A stretch of 64,000 nucleotides of DNA. Source: a bacterium (GTDB lineage: Bacteria > Bacteroidota > Ignavibacteria > SZUA-365). The notes under the pieces were generated by a model. The model worked only from the letters and a program-made list of their open reading frames with translations, had not been told where the DNA came from and did no database searches. The stretch spans positions 1-64,000 of the forward strand of contig JAHLLD010000016.1 of NCBI GenBank assembly GCA_020444325.1, in the 5' to 3' direction. Positions 37,530 to 47,009 of the stretch are shown here, piece after piece. The position numbers and the translations under genes are program-made. Every line of letters begins with the position of its first letter. Positions within the stretch are counted from its first letter, which is position 1.

Positions 37530-40500
37530 ATGGAAACACAGGTCTATACTCCGAAGAATCACATCCGCATCGTCACCGCCGCCTCGCTATTCGACGGCCA
37601 CGACGCCTCGATCAACATCATGCGCCGCATCCTGCAGTCCAGCGGAGCCGAGATCATCCATCTCGGTCACAACCGCAGCGTCGCCGAAATCGTGGATGCC
37701 GCGATACATGAAGACGTGCAGGGCATCGCCATCTCCTCCTACCAGGGGGGACATATGGAATACCTGCGCTACATGAAGGATCTGCTGCGGCAGCGTGGGG
37801 CGGAACATGTTCGCATTTTTGCCGGTGGTGGAGGAGTGATCGTACAGGATGAGATCGACGCGCTGCACGCGTACGGTATCGACCGCGTGTTCTCGCCTGA
37901 GGACGGCAGGCAGTTGGGACTGCAGGGCATGATCAACATGGTGCTCGAAGCCTGTGATTTCCCGGCCGGCGCCGACAAGCGGCTCGACATCCGCGACGCC
38001 ACGCTGTTTATCGGCGAGAAAGCTCTTACCGAGACCAACGGCGAACTGATGGCAGACCGTCGCCTTTTCGGCAGCGCACTGTCCTTGCTCGAATATCATC
38101 ATGAAATTCACATCGAAGCGCCGAAAGGGAAGACCATTCCCGTGCTCGGCATTACGGGAACGGGCGGCGCCGGGAAATCTTCTCTCACCGACGAAATCGT
38201 GCGCCGCTTTCTCCGGAATTTCCCTGACATGCATATCGCCATTCTCTCGGTGGATCCTTCCAAGCGAAGGACCGGAGGAGCGCTGCTGGGCGACCGCATC
38301 CGCATGAATGCCATTGCCGCCACGGCGCCGGAGGGACACGAGCAGGTGTTCATGCGCTCGTTTGCCACGCGTGCGGCGAACACCGCGACCTCGGCCGCAC
38401 TGCATCGCGCCATCGATCTCTGCAAATGTGCAGGGTATGATTTTGTGATCGTTGAAACTGCGGGCATCGGACAGAGCGATTCGGAGATCGTGGATCTGGT
38501 GGACGTCGCCATGTATGTCATGACCCCGGAATACGGGGCGCAGACGCAGCTCGAGAAAATCGACATGCTCGACCTGGCAGACCTCGTGGTGCTGAACAAG
38601 TTCGAGAAGCGCGGTGCGGAAGACGCATTGCGTGATATCCGCAAGCAGGTCAAGCGCAACCGCGGTACCTTCGAAGTGGCGGACGAAGATCTGCCCGTGT
38701 ATCCGACCATCGCCAGCCAGTTCAACGACGCTGGCACCAATCACCTGTTCTATCAGATTGTGCAGTCCATCAACGAACGCACCGGCACGACATGGGAAAC
38801 CGCATTCGGCCGGGAAGCGAAGGAACCGGATAAGTCCGCCGTCATTCCCCCCGAACGCGCGCGCTATCTTTCGGAAATTTCCGACACCGTACAGAAGTAC
38901 AAGGCATGGATCGAGGAGCAGGCGGGCTTTGCCGAGCGTCTCGATCAGCTCGAAGGCGCACGCGCTTCGCTGGTGGAAGCCGGTTCGCGCCGCGAGCTCA
39001 ACATCAGCGGCGAAGGCGGCGTGGTGGAAATCGGCAGTCACCAGGTGCGAGAGGAACTGCTGTCCGAGCTCGACCGCCAGATCGAGTATTACCGCGAGAA
39101 CATCGCGCCCGAGAATCGTGATCTGCTCGAGCAGTGGCCCAATGCAGTGGAAGCGTATCGGCAGGACACCCTGACCACGCGCATCCGCGACCGGGAAATC
39201 GTCAGTCAACTGTTCCGTACCTCCCTTTCGGGGACGCGTATCTCACGCGTGGCCATGCCGCGGTATAAAGGACGCGGGGACATCCTGCGCTGGATTCTTC
39301 TCGAAAACGTGCCCGGCAGTTTCCCGTACACTGGCGGCGTGTTTCCCTTCAAGAGGGAAGGCGAGGATCCCACGCGCATGTTCGCGGGTGAAGGAACGCC
39401 TGAGCGCACGAACAGACGTTTTCATTACGTGTCGGAGGGACTCCCCGCCGCGCGGCTTTCAACGGCTTTCGATTCGGTTACGCTGTACGGTGAGGATCCC
39501 GATGAGCGTCCCGACATTTACGGCAAGATCGGCAACTCGGGTGTGAGCATCTGCACGCTCGACGACATGAAGAAACTGTACTGCGGCTTCGACCTCACCT
39601 CGCCGACGACTTCCGTATCGATGACCATCAATGGTCCCGCCCCCATGATCCTGGCCATGTTCATGAACACGGCCATCGATCAGCAGATAGAGAAGTGGCT
39701 GGTGCAGAACGGCAGCTTCGATGCGGCGCAGAAAGCCATTGATGCGCATTACAAAAAGATTGATCTGCCTCGTCCCACCTACACCGGAGCGCCTGATCTC
39801 GCAGCAATGCTGACGGAGTTGAACGACGTGGCGCAGTTCGAAGACGGCGGCAAGCCGCACCGGTATTTCGGACTCGGTACGCTGGGCGTATGCGGCGATT
39901 TCTTCGTGAGTGAAGGTCTGCTGCCGCAGGAGGAATACGACCGCATCCGTGCGGCGACAATGTCCTCCGTCCGCGGCACCGTGCAGGCGGACATCCTCAA
40001 GGAAGACCAGGCGCAGAACACCTGCATTTTCTCGACCGAATTCGCATTGCGTATGATGGGCGACATACAGCAGAACTTCGTGCGCAATCGCGTGCGGAAT
40101 TATTACTCGGTATCGATCAGCGGTTATCACATTGCCGAGGCCGGTGCGAATCCCATCACGCAGCTGGCCTTCACCTTGGCGAACGGCTTCACCTATGTCG
40201 AGTATTATCTTTCGAGGGGAATGCACATCGACGAGTTCGCCCCGAACCTGTCGTACTTCTTCTCCAACGGCATTGACGCCGAGTACGCCGTGATCGGACG
40301 CGTGGCGCGGAGGATATGGTCCGTCGCCATGAAGCGTCTTTACGGCGGCAACGACCGTTCACAGAAGCTGAAGTATCATATCCAGACCAGCGGACGCAGT
40401 CTGCACGCCATGGAAATCGACTTCAACGACATCCGCACCACGCTGCAGGCGCTGTACGCCATTTACGACAACTGCAACAGTCTGCACACCAACGCCTACG

Positions 40501-41078
40501 ACGAGGCCATCACGACTCCGACAGAAGAGAGCGTGCGCCGCGCCCTGGCGATACAGATGATCATCAACCACGAGCTGGGACTGGCGAAGAACGAGAATCC
40601 ATTGCAGGGCTCTTTCATCATCGAAGAACTGACCGATCTCGTCGAAGAAGCCGTCCTCTCCGAATTCCGCCGCATTTCCGACCGCGGCGGCGTACTCGGC
40701 GCAATGGAGACCATGTATCAGCGTGGGAAAATCCAGGAAGAGTCCATGATTTACGAGCACAAGAAGCACACAGGCGAGCTGCCGATCATGGGCGTCAACA
40801 CCTTCCTGCGTCCCGACCATCTGAAGAGCGGCGAAAAGCAGGCCATCGAGCTCATCCGTTCCACCGAGGACGAGAAAAAGCAGCAGATCGCCAACCTCCG
40901 CGCCTTCCAGCAGCGCAACCAGAACAATGGCTCCGCCGCCCTCGAGAGCGTCCAGCACACGGCCCAGGCCCACGAAAACGTCTTCGACCAGCTCCTCGAA
41001 TGCGTCAAATACGCCTCCCTCGGCCAGATCTCCACCGCGTTATATGAGGTCGGCGGCCAGTATAGGAGGAATATGTAG
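37530..41078 (+). CDS. icmF: Fused isobutyryl-CoA mutase-type acyl-CoA mutase
   Basis: 1182 residues. N-terminal cobalamin domain with DGHDAS (His24 is the Co ligand), a central MeaI-like G-protein chaperone ([44 protein letters not shown]) and a C-terminal TIM-barrel mutase ([43 protein letters not shown]). The FPFKR form of the substrate loop is that of IcmF, rather than the YxxRPWT of methylmalonyl-CoA mutase. Rearranges isobutyryl-CoA to n-butyryl-CoA (some members also pivalyl-CoA), using B12 and self-repair by GTPase. Length exceeds most IcmF by about 90 residues, mostly in the linker after the G domain. Confidence 0.93.
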   Translation: METQVYTPKNHIRIVTAASLFDGHDASINIMRRILQSSGAEIIHLGHNRSVAEIVDAAIHEDVQGIAISSYQGGHMEYLRYMKDLLRQRGAEHVRIFAGGGGVIVQDEIDALHAYGIDRVFSPEDGRQLGLQGMINMVLEACDFPAGADKRLDIRDATLFIGEKALTETNGELMADRRLFGSALSLLEYHHEIHIEAPKGKTIPVLGITGTGGAGKSSLTDEIVRRFLRNFPDMHIAILSVDPSKRRTGGALLGDRIRMNAIAATAPEGHEQVFMRSFATRAANTATSAALHRAIDLCKCAGYDFVIVETAGIGQSDSEIVDLVDVAMYVMTPEYGAQTQLEKIDMLDLADLVVLNKFEKRGAEDALRDIRKQVKRNRGTFEVADEDLPVYPTIASQFNDAGTNHLFYQIVQSINERTGTTWETAFGREAKEPDKSAVIPPERARYLSEISDTVQKYKAWIEEQAGFAERLDQLEGARASLVEAGSRRELNISGEGGVVEIGSHQVREELLSELDRQIEYYRENIAPENRDLLEQWPNAVEAYRQDTLTTRIRDREIVSQLFRTSLSGTRISRVAMPRYKGRGDILRWILLENVPGSFPYTGGVFPFKREGEDPTRMFAGEGTPERTNRRFHYVSEGLPAARLSTAFDSVTLYGEDPDERPDIYGKIGNSGVSICTLDDMKKLYCGFDLTSPTTSVSMTINGPAPMILAMFMNTAIDQQIEKWLVQNGSFDAAQKAIDAHYKKIDLPRPTYTGAPDLAAMLTELNDVAQFEDGGKPHRYFGLGTLGVCGDFFVSEGLLPQEEYDRIRAATMSSVRGTVQADILKEDQAQNTCIFSTEFALRMMGDIQQNFVRNRVRNYYSVSISGYHIAEAGANPITQLAFTLANGFTYVEYYLSRGMHIDEFAPNLSYFFSNGIDAEYAVIGRVARRIWSVAMKRLYGGNDRSQKLKYHIQTSGRSLHAMEIDFNDIRTTLQALYAIYDNCNSLHTNAYDEAITTPTEESVRRALAIQMIINHELGLAKNENPLQGSFIIEELTDLVEEAVLSEFRRISDRGGVLGAMETMYQRGKIQEESMIYEHKKHTGELPIMGVNTFLRPDHLKSGEKQAIELIRSTEDEKKQQIANLRAFQQRNQNNGSAALESVQHTAQAHENVFDQLLECVKYASLGQISTALYEVGGQYRRNM

Positions 41079-41100
41079 GGGGGGATTCATGAATCCCCCC
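41079..41100 (+). terminator. Perfect palindrome directly after icmF
   Basis: GGGGGGATTCATGAATCCCC and two more C form a perfect 22-bp dyad starting at the icmF stop codon. It can form a stem for 3'-end protection or termination. A second copy of its arm GGATTCATGAATCCCC begins at 41114 and a diverged copy, AGGGCGATTCACGAATCGCC, at 41227. Confidence 0.6.
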
Positions 41101-41284
41101 ATCACCCCGGAAGTGGATTCATGAATCCCCCCAACGTAACCACGCTCTGCGTCGGGACGCCATGGAAAAATGGAAAGATAGAATGATGGAAACATCAGGT
41201 AACCGATCCGGAAGGTTATAGACGTAAGGGCGATTCACGAATCGCCCTGGATACACGGAAGGAAAGACCAAATCAGGAAAAATC
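41101..41284. repeat. REP-like palindromes and degenerate REP copy
   Basis: Contains the GATTCATGAATC copy at about 41115-41128, a degenerate CACGCTCTGCGTCGGGACG element near 41141, its purine tail (ATGGAAAAATGGAAAGAT) and a third palindrome (GGGCGATTCACGAATCGCCC, 41228-41247). No gene is visible. The same components occur at 20717 and 42709. Confidence 0.6.
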
Positions 41285-41995
41285 ATGAACATCTTATTCA
41301 CCGGTCCCGCGGGACTGATCAGCGAATGGCTGGAATTATGCAAGGATCACAACTGTGTCGTGTATGCGCGCGGTGTGAAGAAGAAACTCGATGACGACGT
41401 GCAGCTGGTGCATGCGCTGGACGAAGCGCCGCATGTGGATCTCGTCATCGATCTGCACGTGCGGATGTCCAAGAACCGCCGCATTGTACTGAGCGACATC
41501 ATTGCCGACCTGAGCCACGACGCGCCCATTCTGTGCAACACCGTATCCACCACCGCGACCGAGCTGGCATCGCGCGTGAAGGCGATGGACCGGCTTGTCG
41601 GACTCGCGGCGCTGCCCGGACTGACATCCTCAGATGTTATCGAAATCGCCTTCCCGTACGGTGCGAAGCACGGACATCAGGAAATGCTATCGGATTTCAT
41701 TGCCGGACTCGGGAAGAGGATGGAAGTGGTGCGGGATGAAGTGGGACTCGTGACACCGCGCATGCTGGCAGTGATGATCAACGAGGCCGTGCTGATCTGT
41801 CAGCAGGATCTCACGGGGCAGGAGTCCATCGACGCGTTGATGAAGGTAGCCATGTCGGGTATGGGACCACTGTCCTGGGGACACCGCATCGGCTGGCGTC
41901 ATCTGTACACTATCCTCAGCGCGATGCATGAAGAACTCGGTGGTGAGCGCTACCGTCCCGCGCCGCTGCTCAAGAAAATGGCCATGATCGAATGA
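41285..41995 (+). CDS. 3-hydroxyacyl-CoA-dehydrogenase-like protein with degenerate NAD domain
   Basis: 236 residues. The C-terminal half (VGLVTPRMLAVMINEAVLIC ... IDALMKVAMSGMGPLSWGHRIG) closely follows the helical dimerisation domain of 3-hydroxybutyryl-CoA dehydrogenases. The N-terminal half is shorter than a full Rossmann domain and lacks GxGxxG (it has FTGPAGLISEW), and it keeps LPGLTSSDVIEIAF in place of the catalytic His-Glu region. It may be a non-catalytic CoA-ester-binding relative or an enzyme with unusual cofactor use. Lies downstream of icmF and overlaps the next gene start (ATGA), so a role in branched or short-chain acyl-CoA metabolism is plausible. Confidence 0.65.
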   Translation: MNILFTGPAGLISEWLELCKDHNCVVYARGVKKKLDDDVQLVHALDEAPHVDLVIDLHVRMSKNRRIVLSDIIADLSHDAPILCNTVSTTATELASRVKAMDRLVGLAALPGLTSSDVIEIAFPYGAKHGHQEMLSDFIAGLGKRMEVVRDEVGLVTPRMLAVMINEAVLICQQDLTGQESIDALMKVAMSGMGPLSWGHRIGWRHLYTILSAMHEELGGERYRPAPLLKKMAMIE

Positions 41996-42612
41996 GAACA
42001 CACCCGGGTATCCTGACAGCCGTCCTCATCCTTCTCCTCATCGCCCCGACGCTGCAAGCGCAGGACGAAACCACCTCCGACATTCTTCGCAACGAAGAAT
42101 GGATCAGCACCGGTCCGGCCGTGGGTCCCATCGTCACCTGGCACAACTTCCGGCAGGACAAATCCGGTGTCGACATCCTGCCCGGCGTGTACGCCACATA
42201 CGACCTCATGCTCGCCCAGCCCTTCCCGCGCTGGTACATCACATTTCGTCCTTCCGTGAGCATACTCTATCCCACCGCCATGATCGACGCGGTATTCCGC
42301 TTCCGCCTGCCGATCCCGTTTGCCTTCTTCGGCGGCGCCAGCTTCGATCCGACCTGGACCCGCGAATTCGCCGAAGACCCCAACCACCCGGAATTCCAGT
42401 ACGACCGCATCCTCTCCACCATCGGCCAGCGCAGTTTCGGCCTCATTGGCGCCCAGTACGTCACCAGCTTCGCCTTCTACGAACTCCAGTACCGTATCCA
42501 GCTCGAAGAAGGCGTTGACGCCTACTACCGCAAAGACGAAGCCAGTCCGCTCTCCTACACCGGAACGCGGCGGTACTTCCTCCTCTCCTTCGGAATGGGA
42601 ATAAGATTGTAG
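41992..42612 (+). CDS. Small outer-membrane beta-barrel-like protein, function unknown
   Basis: 206 residues with signal peptide (AVLILLLIAPTLQAQ). Beta-rich, with alternating strands (WYITFRPSVSILYP, IDAVFRFRLPIPFAFFGGASF, SFGLIGAQYVTSFAFYELQYRI) and a C-terminal strand RRYFLLSFGMGIRL. Probably an 8-stranded outer-membrane barrel. No family recognised with confidence. Overlaps the preceding gene by four bases. Confidence 0.65.
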   Translation: MRTHPGILTAVLILLLIAPTLQAQDETTSDILRNEEWISTGPAVGPIVTWHNFRQDKSGVDILPGVYATYDLMLAQPFPRWYITFRPSVSILYPTAMIDAVFRFRLPIPFAFFGGASFDPTWTREFAEDPNHPEFQYDRILSTIGQRSFGLIGAQYVTSFAFYELQYRIQLEEGVDAYYRKDEASPLSYTGTRRYFLLSFGMGIRL

Positions 42613-42657
42613 ATCCCAGATTGCAGATTCCAAATTGCAGATTGCAGATTACAAACT
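42608..42657. repeat. Short degenerate ATTGCAGATT repeats
   Basis: The element GATTGCAGATT and variants occurs four times in about 50 bp immediately downstream of the beta-barrel gene. Confidence 0.6.
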
Positions 42658-42708
42658 CAGCAGGAGCAGGGATTGCTTTCCTCTGAGTGTACCTGGGAGT
42701 CTGCTTTT

Positions 42709-42950
42709 CATCGTCCCCACGCTCTGCTACATGTTCATCGTCCCCACGCTCTGCTACATGTTCATCGTCCCCACGCTCTGCGTGGGGATGTCTTTATGCG
42801 CCGCTCTGCGGCGATTGGGACGACTAAATGAACGCGGAGCGTTCGGGAATCACGTCCCCACGCGGAGCGTGGGGACGATGAGCTGCTACGCCTGGGGACG
42901 ATGAAGATATTTCCATCTTTCGATATTTCCATTTTTCCATCCCCCCGCAT
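42709..42950. repeat. REP cluster: three 27-bp direct units plus an inverted palindromic unit
   Basis: CATCGTCCCCACGCTCTGC repeats at 42709, 42736 and 42763 with a 27-bp period (joined by TACATGTT). The third copy completes the palindrome with GTGGGGATG. An inverted full palindrome (CGTCCCCACGC/GCGTGGGGACG) sits at about 42853-42880, and an A/T-rich stretch (TTTCCATCTTTCGATATTTC) follows. No gene is visible in 42613-43041. Confidence 0.75.
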
Positions 42951-43041
42951 AGGGACTCCCTGGGAATTCCGTCCGTCACTCGTGTGTCTATCATCTGCGT
43001 CGGACTGAAATTCGTTCCACATTTCTGCGGGGGGACTGAGA

Positions 43042-43881
43042 GTGAAGCTTTCCACGAAATACAAGATGTACGGAGCGCAAGTGCTGTATCGGGCGCTGCG
43101 GATGCTGGGTGTGCCGCGGTTTCAGAGGAAGATAATCGACGGCATCACCTATGCGCTGGATCTGTCCGAAGGTATTGACCTGTCGCTGTATCTGACCGGG
43201 GGATTCCAGAAGCATCTTCTGCAGCGGGCGGGAGTATCAGGCACTGTACGCACCGTGTTCGACGTCGGTGCCAACAGCGGCGTCATGAGTCTTCAGTTCG
43301 TACAGCGCTATCCGGAAGCGACCGTGTATGCATTCGAGCCATCGGAGTACGCCAACCGGCGCTTCGACGAGAATCTCGCATTGAACCCGGAACTCGCCGA
43401 ACGCATTGTGCGCGTGAAGAGCTTCGTTGCCGACAGGAAGGTCGTCCCTGATTCATATACCAGCTACTCCAGTTGGCGCGTGGATACGCTCCGGCGCAAC
43501 GGCCATCCGCGTCATCCCGTCCATTACGGCGTCTCCCACGAAAGCGTCGACCGCTACACCACCCTCGACGATTTCTGCTCCGAGCACGCAATTCAGAGTG
43601 TTGATCTGATCAAGATTGACACCGATGGCTACGAGTACGAAGTGCTGCAGGGAGCCGCACGCATCCTCCGTGAGAACCATCCCACGGTCTTATTCGAACT
43701 CGCCCTGTACATGCTCGAAGAGCGGCACATCACCTATCCCGCGCTCGTCCAGCCCCTGCTCGACAACGGCTACTGGCTCAGCGACCTCCAGAGCTGGAAG
43801 CACGTCAGCATCGCCACCGTGCGCGAGCTGGTCCCACGCTTCGGTTCGATTGATGTGCTGGCCGTGCCGTGCGACCGTTAA
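43042..43881 (+). CDS. FkbM-family methyltransferase
   Basis: 279 residues from GTG, with GGGGGGA about 10 bases upstream. SAM-binding motif VFDVGANSGVMSLQF and acidic loop VYAFEPSEY; the FkbM signature IKIDTDGYEYEVLQGA is intact. Likely an O-methyltransferase acting on sugars or another secondary product; no glycan cluster is adjacent to name the substrate. It sits alone between a REP cluster and a promoter. Confidence 0.88.
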   Translation: MKLSTKYKMYGAQVLYRALRMLGVPRFQRKIIDGITYALDLSEGIDLSLYLTGGFQKHLLQRAGVSGTVRTVFDVGANSGVMSLQFVQRYPEATVYAFEPSEYANRRFDENLALNPELAERIVRVKSFVADRKVVPDSYTSYSSWRVDTLRRNGHPRHPVHYGVSHESVDRYTTLDDFCSEHAIQSVDLIKIDTDGYEYEVLQGAARILRENHPTVLFELALYMLEERHITYPALVQPLLDNGYWLSDLQSWKHVSIATVRELVPRFGSIDVLAVPCDR

Positions 43882-43910
43882 TTGACAAAGCGCTCCCAAT
43901 ACGCTAATAT
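43882..43910 (+). promoter_or_regulatory. Consensus promoter for the BNR-like T9SS protein
   Basis: TTGACA (43882-43887), 17-base spacer, TAATAT (43905-43910). It begins at the FkbM gene stop and would start transcription near 43917, 35 bases before the ATG at 43952, with GGGGGA before the ATG. Confidence 0.7.
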
Positions 43911-43951
43911 GCTTCTTACATGTTGTCAGAAATTGTTTCGGGGGAAATTTC

Positions 43952-46132
43952 ATGTTTACATCCACAACTCAGACCGCGAACACGCAATACTGTCCTGAAC
44001 CGATTCGCGGACTCATGCTCCTTCTCATGGCCGTTGTGTTCACCGGCATGCACGCGCAGGCACAGATTGTATGGACCCAATGCGCAATGCCGCACGCAGC
44101 AACGCCGCCGATTCTGCTGAGTGCGGAAGACAGTCTGCGCTGTTTCGCTTTCTTCGAGCAAAGCGGTTTCAGGACGGCCGATGGAGGAGAGACATGGTCG
44201 AAGACACTTGATATCTCCGGACACATGAAATGTTTTGATATGAGTGCTGACGGCAACGCAGTGCTCTTCGGTTCTGATGCTGTGTACAGCAGTTCGGATT
44301 TCGGGGTGACGTGGACAACAGAACCAAGACTGCCCGACAGTTTGCTTCCTTCACCGTACGAGAGCCTGTCCCAGGTTGAAATTCTTTCTCCTTCGGTGCA
44401 GATGCTTTGCTTCGACAGCACGTTTTACCGCATGGTCGATGGAAGCATCCTGCCGGATCCCGTTCTCACTGTCGAGCGAGACGTGGAGACGTTCACATTC
44501 AGCGATTCGCTTGTCGGGTGGGTAGCCGCTGGGGACAAGGTCATGCATACCACCGACGGGGGAGTGACCTGGTCGCAGCAGTACGTGGAAGATTGCACGG
44601 GACTCCTTGCTGCCTCCCGTGCCGGAGTGGCGATTGTGGAACGCGGACTGACTCCAAATCCGGACCCGGTTCTCACCTTCGATTTCGGCGCGACGTGGGA
44701 GGACATTCAGTGGCCGCAGGAGGCGGAACAGATCGTCTGGCCACGGGTGCCGGAGTATGATCCATTCTCTCACCGAGATGTCGGCATGATTCCTGGATGG
44801 CAGGAGGACCGCATCTGGCTGCAGTATCGACTCGGCAGCTATAACACGGGCTTGCTCTACGAGCTGAAGGAGGGATCGGCGCGCTACCTCGGAATCGTTC
44901 CGCAGGCGGACACGCTCGTCTCGGTGATGGATGGCTCATTCTGGGCTACAGCACAGGGGATTTCCCGCGGAAAAGATTTGCGTGTACAGCTGCCAATCGT
45001 CGTCGCAGAGAACGTGAGCTCACGCGATGCTCTCTGCGGTCTCGTCACGCTGAAGGAAGGGGCAGGTCCCGCATGGACAGAGGCCGAGATTGAGCGCAGC
45101 AGTTCAGATTCCACATGGAAGCGCATGGGTACACTCACCGCGCCGTTGCGTGTATTGAGAGATACGACAGTAGAGGAGGGACAGTCCTACCGCTACCGGG
45201 CGCGCATCACAACGGAAAGCGATGTGGCGCTGGTGTACAGTGACATCGTGCATGTCGGAGGAGAAACGGTTGTGGACCTGCTGGAATACCTGCTTCCGGC
45301 GCCAGGCACGAAGCTTACCTATACGCAGGAGCAACTGCGGTGGCCGGGACCGGTTGTCGTAGGAAGCCTGACCGAGACCTACACATACGTGGGCACATCC
45401 GATACGCTGGGATTCGGACGCGTGCACGTGTTTCGGGGAGAATCCTTCACACATCCGGATACGGTTCTCTACGAGAGCACTGTCGGTATACTTGAACTCC
45501 TGAGTGACCCACCATCGGTGCAGTTTCTGAGGGAGCCGGATTATGGATACGGCCTCGTCTGGCCGACGTTTGCGCGATATCCGGATTCCACCGGTGAAGC
45601 GTACTATTCAACGATATACGAGTTGGATGATTTCGGGGTGTGGCATTTCGAACGCTACATTCCGCTGTCGTCGTATGCACCTGAAGACGATGAGATTGAC
45701 TTTTCCGTTCAGGAGTATTTCCCAGCATACAACGACAGAACCATCAACGTTCAGGCTCGACATGGACTCGGAATCACCATGATGTCAGCTTACACGCACA
45801 TCATGCCTTCACAAGTCGAGTACCGAATCTCCCTGGACAACATTACCGGGGCCGGGGACATTCCAACTCCCGGTACTCTACAGCTCCACACGAACTGGCC
45901 GAATCCCTTCACTTCAACAACGAGCATCGCCTGGTCCCTCGATCGAGCCGGCACAGTGCGCATTGCGCTCCACGACGCACTCGGGAGGGAAGTACGTGTC
46001 CTTACTGACGGATTCAACGACGCCGGTCGACACATGTACCAGCTTAGCGCTACGGGACTCTCCCCGGGCCTCTACTTCATCCGCGCCACGACACATGGCA
46101 GAACACAGGTCCGGAAGATGGTGATTCAATGA
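43952..46132 (+). CDS. Secreted BNR/YCF48-like repeat protein with T9SS sorting domain
   Basis: 726 residues. Hydrophobic N-terminal segment (GLMLLLMAVVFTGMHAQA) acts as signal peptide although it begins about 25 residues in. BNR/Asp-box-like repeats follow: TADGGETWSK, SSDFGVTWTTE, TTDGGVTWSQQ and DFGATWED, suggesting a beta-propeller of the photosystem-assembly/sialidase fold, without sialidase catalytic residues I can identify. A type-A T9SS C-terminal domain closes the protein (NWPNPFTSTTSIAWSLDRAG ... GLSPGLYFIRA ... RKMVIQ). Surface-located; ligand unknown. Has its own strong promoter. Confidence 0.8.
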   Translation: MFTSTTQTANTQYCPEPIRGLMLLLMAVVFTGMHAQAQIVWTQCAMPHAATPPILLSAEDSLRCFAFFEQSGFRTADGGETWSKTLDISGHMKCFDMSADGNAVLFGSDAVYSSSDFGVTWTTEPRLPDSLLPSPYESLSQVEILSPSVQMLCFDSTFYRMVDGSILPDPVLTVERDVETFTFSDSLVGWVAAGDKVMHTTDGGVTWSQQYVEDCTGLLAASRAGVAIVERGLTPNPDPVLTFDFGATWEDIQWPQEAEQIVWPRVPEYDPFSHRDVGMIPGWQEDRIWLQYRLGSYNTGLLYELKEGSARYLGIVPQADTLVSVMDGSFWATAQGISRGKDLRVQLPIVVAENVSSRDALCGLVTLKEGAGPAWTEAEIERSSSDSTWKRMGTLTAPLRVLRDTTVEEGQSYRYRARITTESDVALVYSDIVHVGGETVVDLLEYLLPAPGTKLTYTQEQLRWPGPVVVGSLTETYTYVGTSDTLGFGRVHVFRGESFTHPDTVLYESTVGILELLSDPPSVQFLREPDYGYGLVWPTFARYPDSTGEAYYSTIYELDDFGVWHFERYIPLSSYAPEDDEIDFSVQEYFPAYNDRTINVQARHGLGITMMSAYTHIMPSQVEYRISLDNITGAGDIPTPGTLQLHTNWPNPFTSTTSIAWSLDRAGTVRIALHDALGREVRVLTDGFNDAGRHMYQLSATGLSPGLYFIRATTHGRTQVRKMVIQ

Positions 46133-46166
46133 CACGACGAATTCCCCAGGCGGTATGACGGGAAAT

Positions 46167-46220
46167 ATGCAGATTCTGCATAATGACAGGATCGAGACGG
46201 GGAAGGTGGTGATGAGGTGA
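46167..46220 (+). pseudogene. Orphan T9SS sorting-tail fragment (tail 3)
   Basis: 54 bp reading MQILHNDRIETGKVVMR then TGA, 34 bp downstream of a gene that already ends in a different tail. It starts with the same ATGCAGATTCTGCAT palindrome as tails 1 and 2. No open frame connects it to the preceding gene. Confidence 0.65.
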
Positions 46221-46222
46221 TC

Positions 46223-46320
46223 GTATCCTAAAACAACTGGTGGTCTTATTTTAGGATACGGGGCCAGCGTAAAATAGCGGCATTTGTTGTTTTAGGATGA
46301 TGGTGGATCCTAAAATAAGA
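46223..46320. repeat. Interlocked inverted repeats (A-B'-A'-B)
   Basis: A, ATCCTAAAACAAC (46225-46237); B', TCTTATTTTAGGAT (46244-46257); A', GTTGTTTTAGGAT (46286-46298); B, ATCCTAAAATAAGA (46307-46320). A is the exact complement of A' and B of B'. All share the core ATCCTAAAA, so neighbouring hairpins (A with B', A' with B) compete with long-range pairings. No coding sequence in this stretch. Confidence 0.75.
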
Positions 46321-46354
46321 TGGGATGTGAAGACTCAGTTTTCGGATACCCAAT

Positions 46355-46702
46355 TCACCCCAGATTCAGCTTTTTCACTTCTTCCTTTGAAACGCTGATG
46401 ACCTCCCCGGAAATTGCTTCACGGTGTTCCGGGTCGATGCTGTCGAGTTCAAATCCCGCCTGGAGGTTCATCCAGAATTTCTCTGAAGTGCCGAATCGAC
46501 GCGACAGGCGATAGGCCGTGTCCGCGGTGATGCTTCTCTTACCGTTCACGATTTCATTGATCCGCCTCGGTGAAACACCGATCTGCCTGGCGAGGAGATT
46601 CTGTGAAAGTCCCAGCGGCTTCATGAATTCTTCGATTAGGATTTCTCCTGGATGGATGGGGGTGGAGACGTCATTTTCGGAAAATGGATCAAGCATACTC
46701 AC
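46355..46702 (-). CDS. higA: HigA-type antitoxin
   Basis: 115 residues. XRE-type helix-turn-helix of the HigA/VapI group: HPGEILIEEFMKPLGLSQNLLARQIGVSPRRINEIVNGKRSIT, then ADTAYRLSRRFGTSEKFWMNLQ. Neutralises the toxin encoded 9 bp upstream and represses the pair. An ATG two codons in is an alternative start. Toxin-first order is the usual hig arrangement. Confidence 0.93.
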   Translation of the reverse strand: MSMLDPFSENDVSTPIHPGEILIEEFMKPLGLSQNLLARQIGVSPRRINEIVNGKRSITADTAYRLSRRFGTSEKFWMNLQAGFELDSIDPEHREAISGEVISVSKEEVKKLNLG

Positions 46703-46711
46703 CGTCCTTAC

Positions 46712-46993
46712 TTAATGGTAGTCTATGATCTCTACGAAACTTGCTATGCCATCATTCCAGCTGAAGCACAATCGCCACTGACTATTGATTCGTATGCTGT
46801 ATTGTCCAGCACGGTCTCCACGTAACTTTTCAAGATGGTTTGACGGGGGAGTGCGCAAATCGTCTATGGTGACTGCTGCGTGGAGCAATTTCAACTTTCT
46901 TTTTGCAGCACGTTGAATGTGTTGTGGCAACTTCTTTGAGGTAGAGCCTTGCCAAATATCGCGTGTTTCCTCGCAAGCAAATGAAGCGATCAT
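46712..46993 (-). CDS. higB: HigB-type ribosome-dependent mRNA interferase toxin
   Basis: 93 residues, typical RelE/HigB size. Starts MIASFACEETRDIWQG and has the family segments RAAKRKLKLLHAA, RTPPSNHLEKLRGDRAGQYSIRINSQWRLCFSW and VEIIDYH. The conserved basic and aromatic residues of the HigB site (Lys in LEKL, Arg in SIRIN and QWR, terminal DYH) are retained, so it looks active. First gene of the pair. Confidence 0.93.
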   Translation of the reverse strand: MIASFACEETRDIWQGSTSKKLPQHIQRAAKRKLKLLHAAVTIDDLRTPPSNHLEKLRGDRAGQYSIRINSQWRLCFSWNDGIASFVEIIDYH

Positions 46994-47009
46994 TTAAAAA
47001 GTTCTCCCT

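Noticed and set aside
37587-39209. Minus-strand open frame of 540 codons
   Set aside because: Lies wholly inside icmF on the other strand; GC-driven lack of stops.
46223-46320. ATCCTAAAA repeats considered as shared operators with the DtxR-type boxes at 26361
   Set aside because: Only a short AT-rich core is shared; the spacing and dyad structure differ, so a common regulator is not supported.
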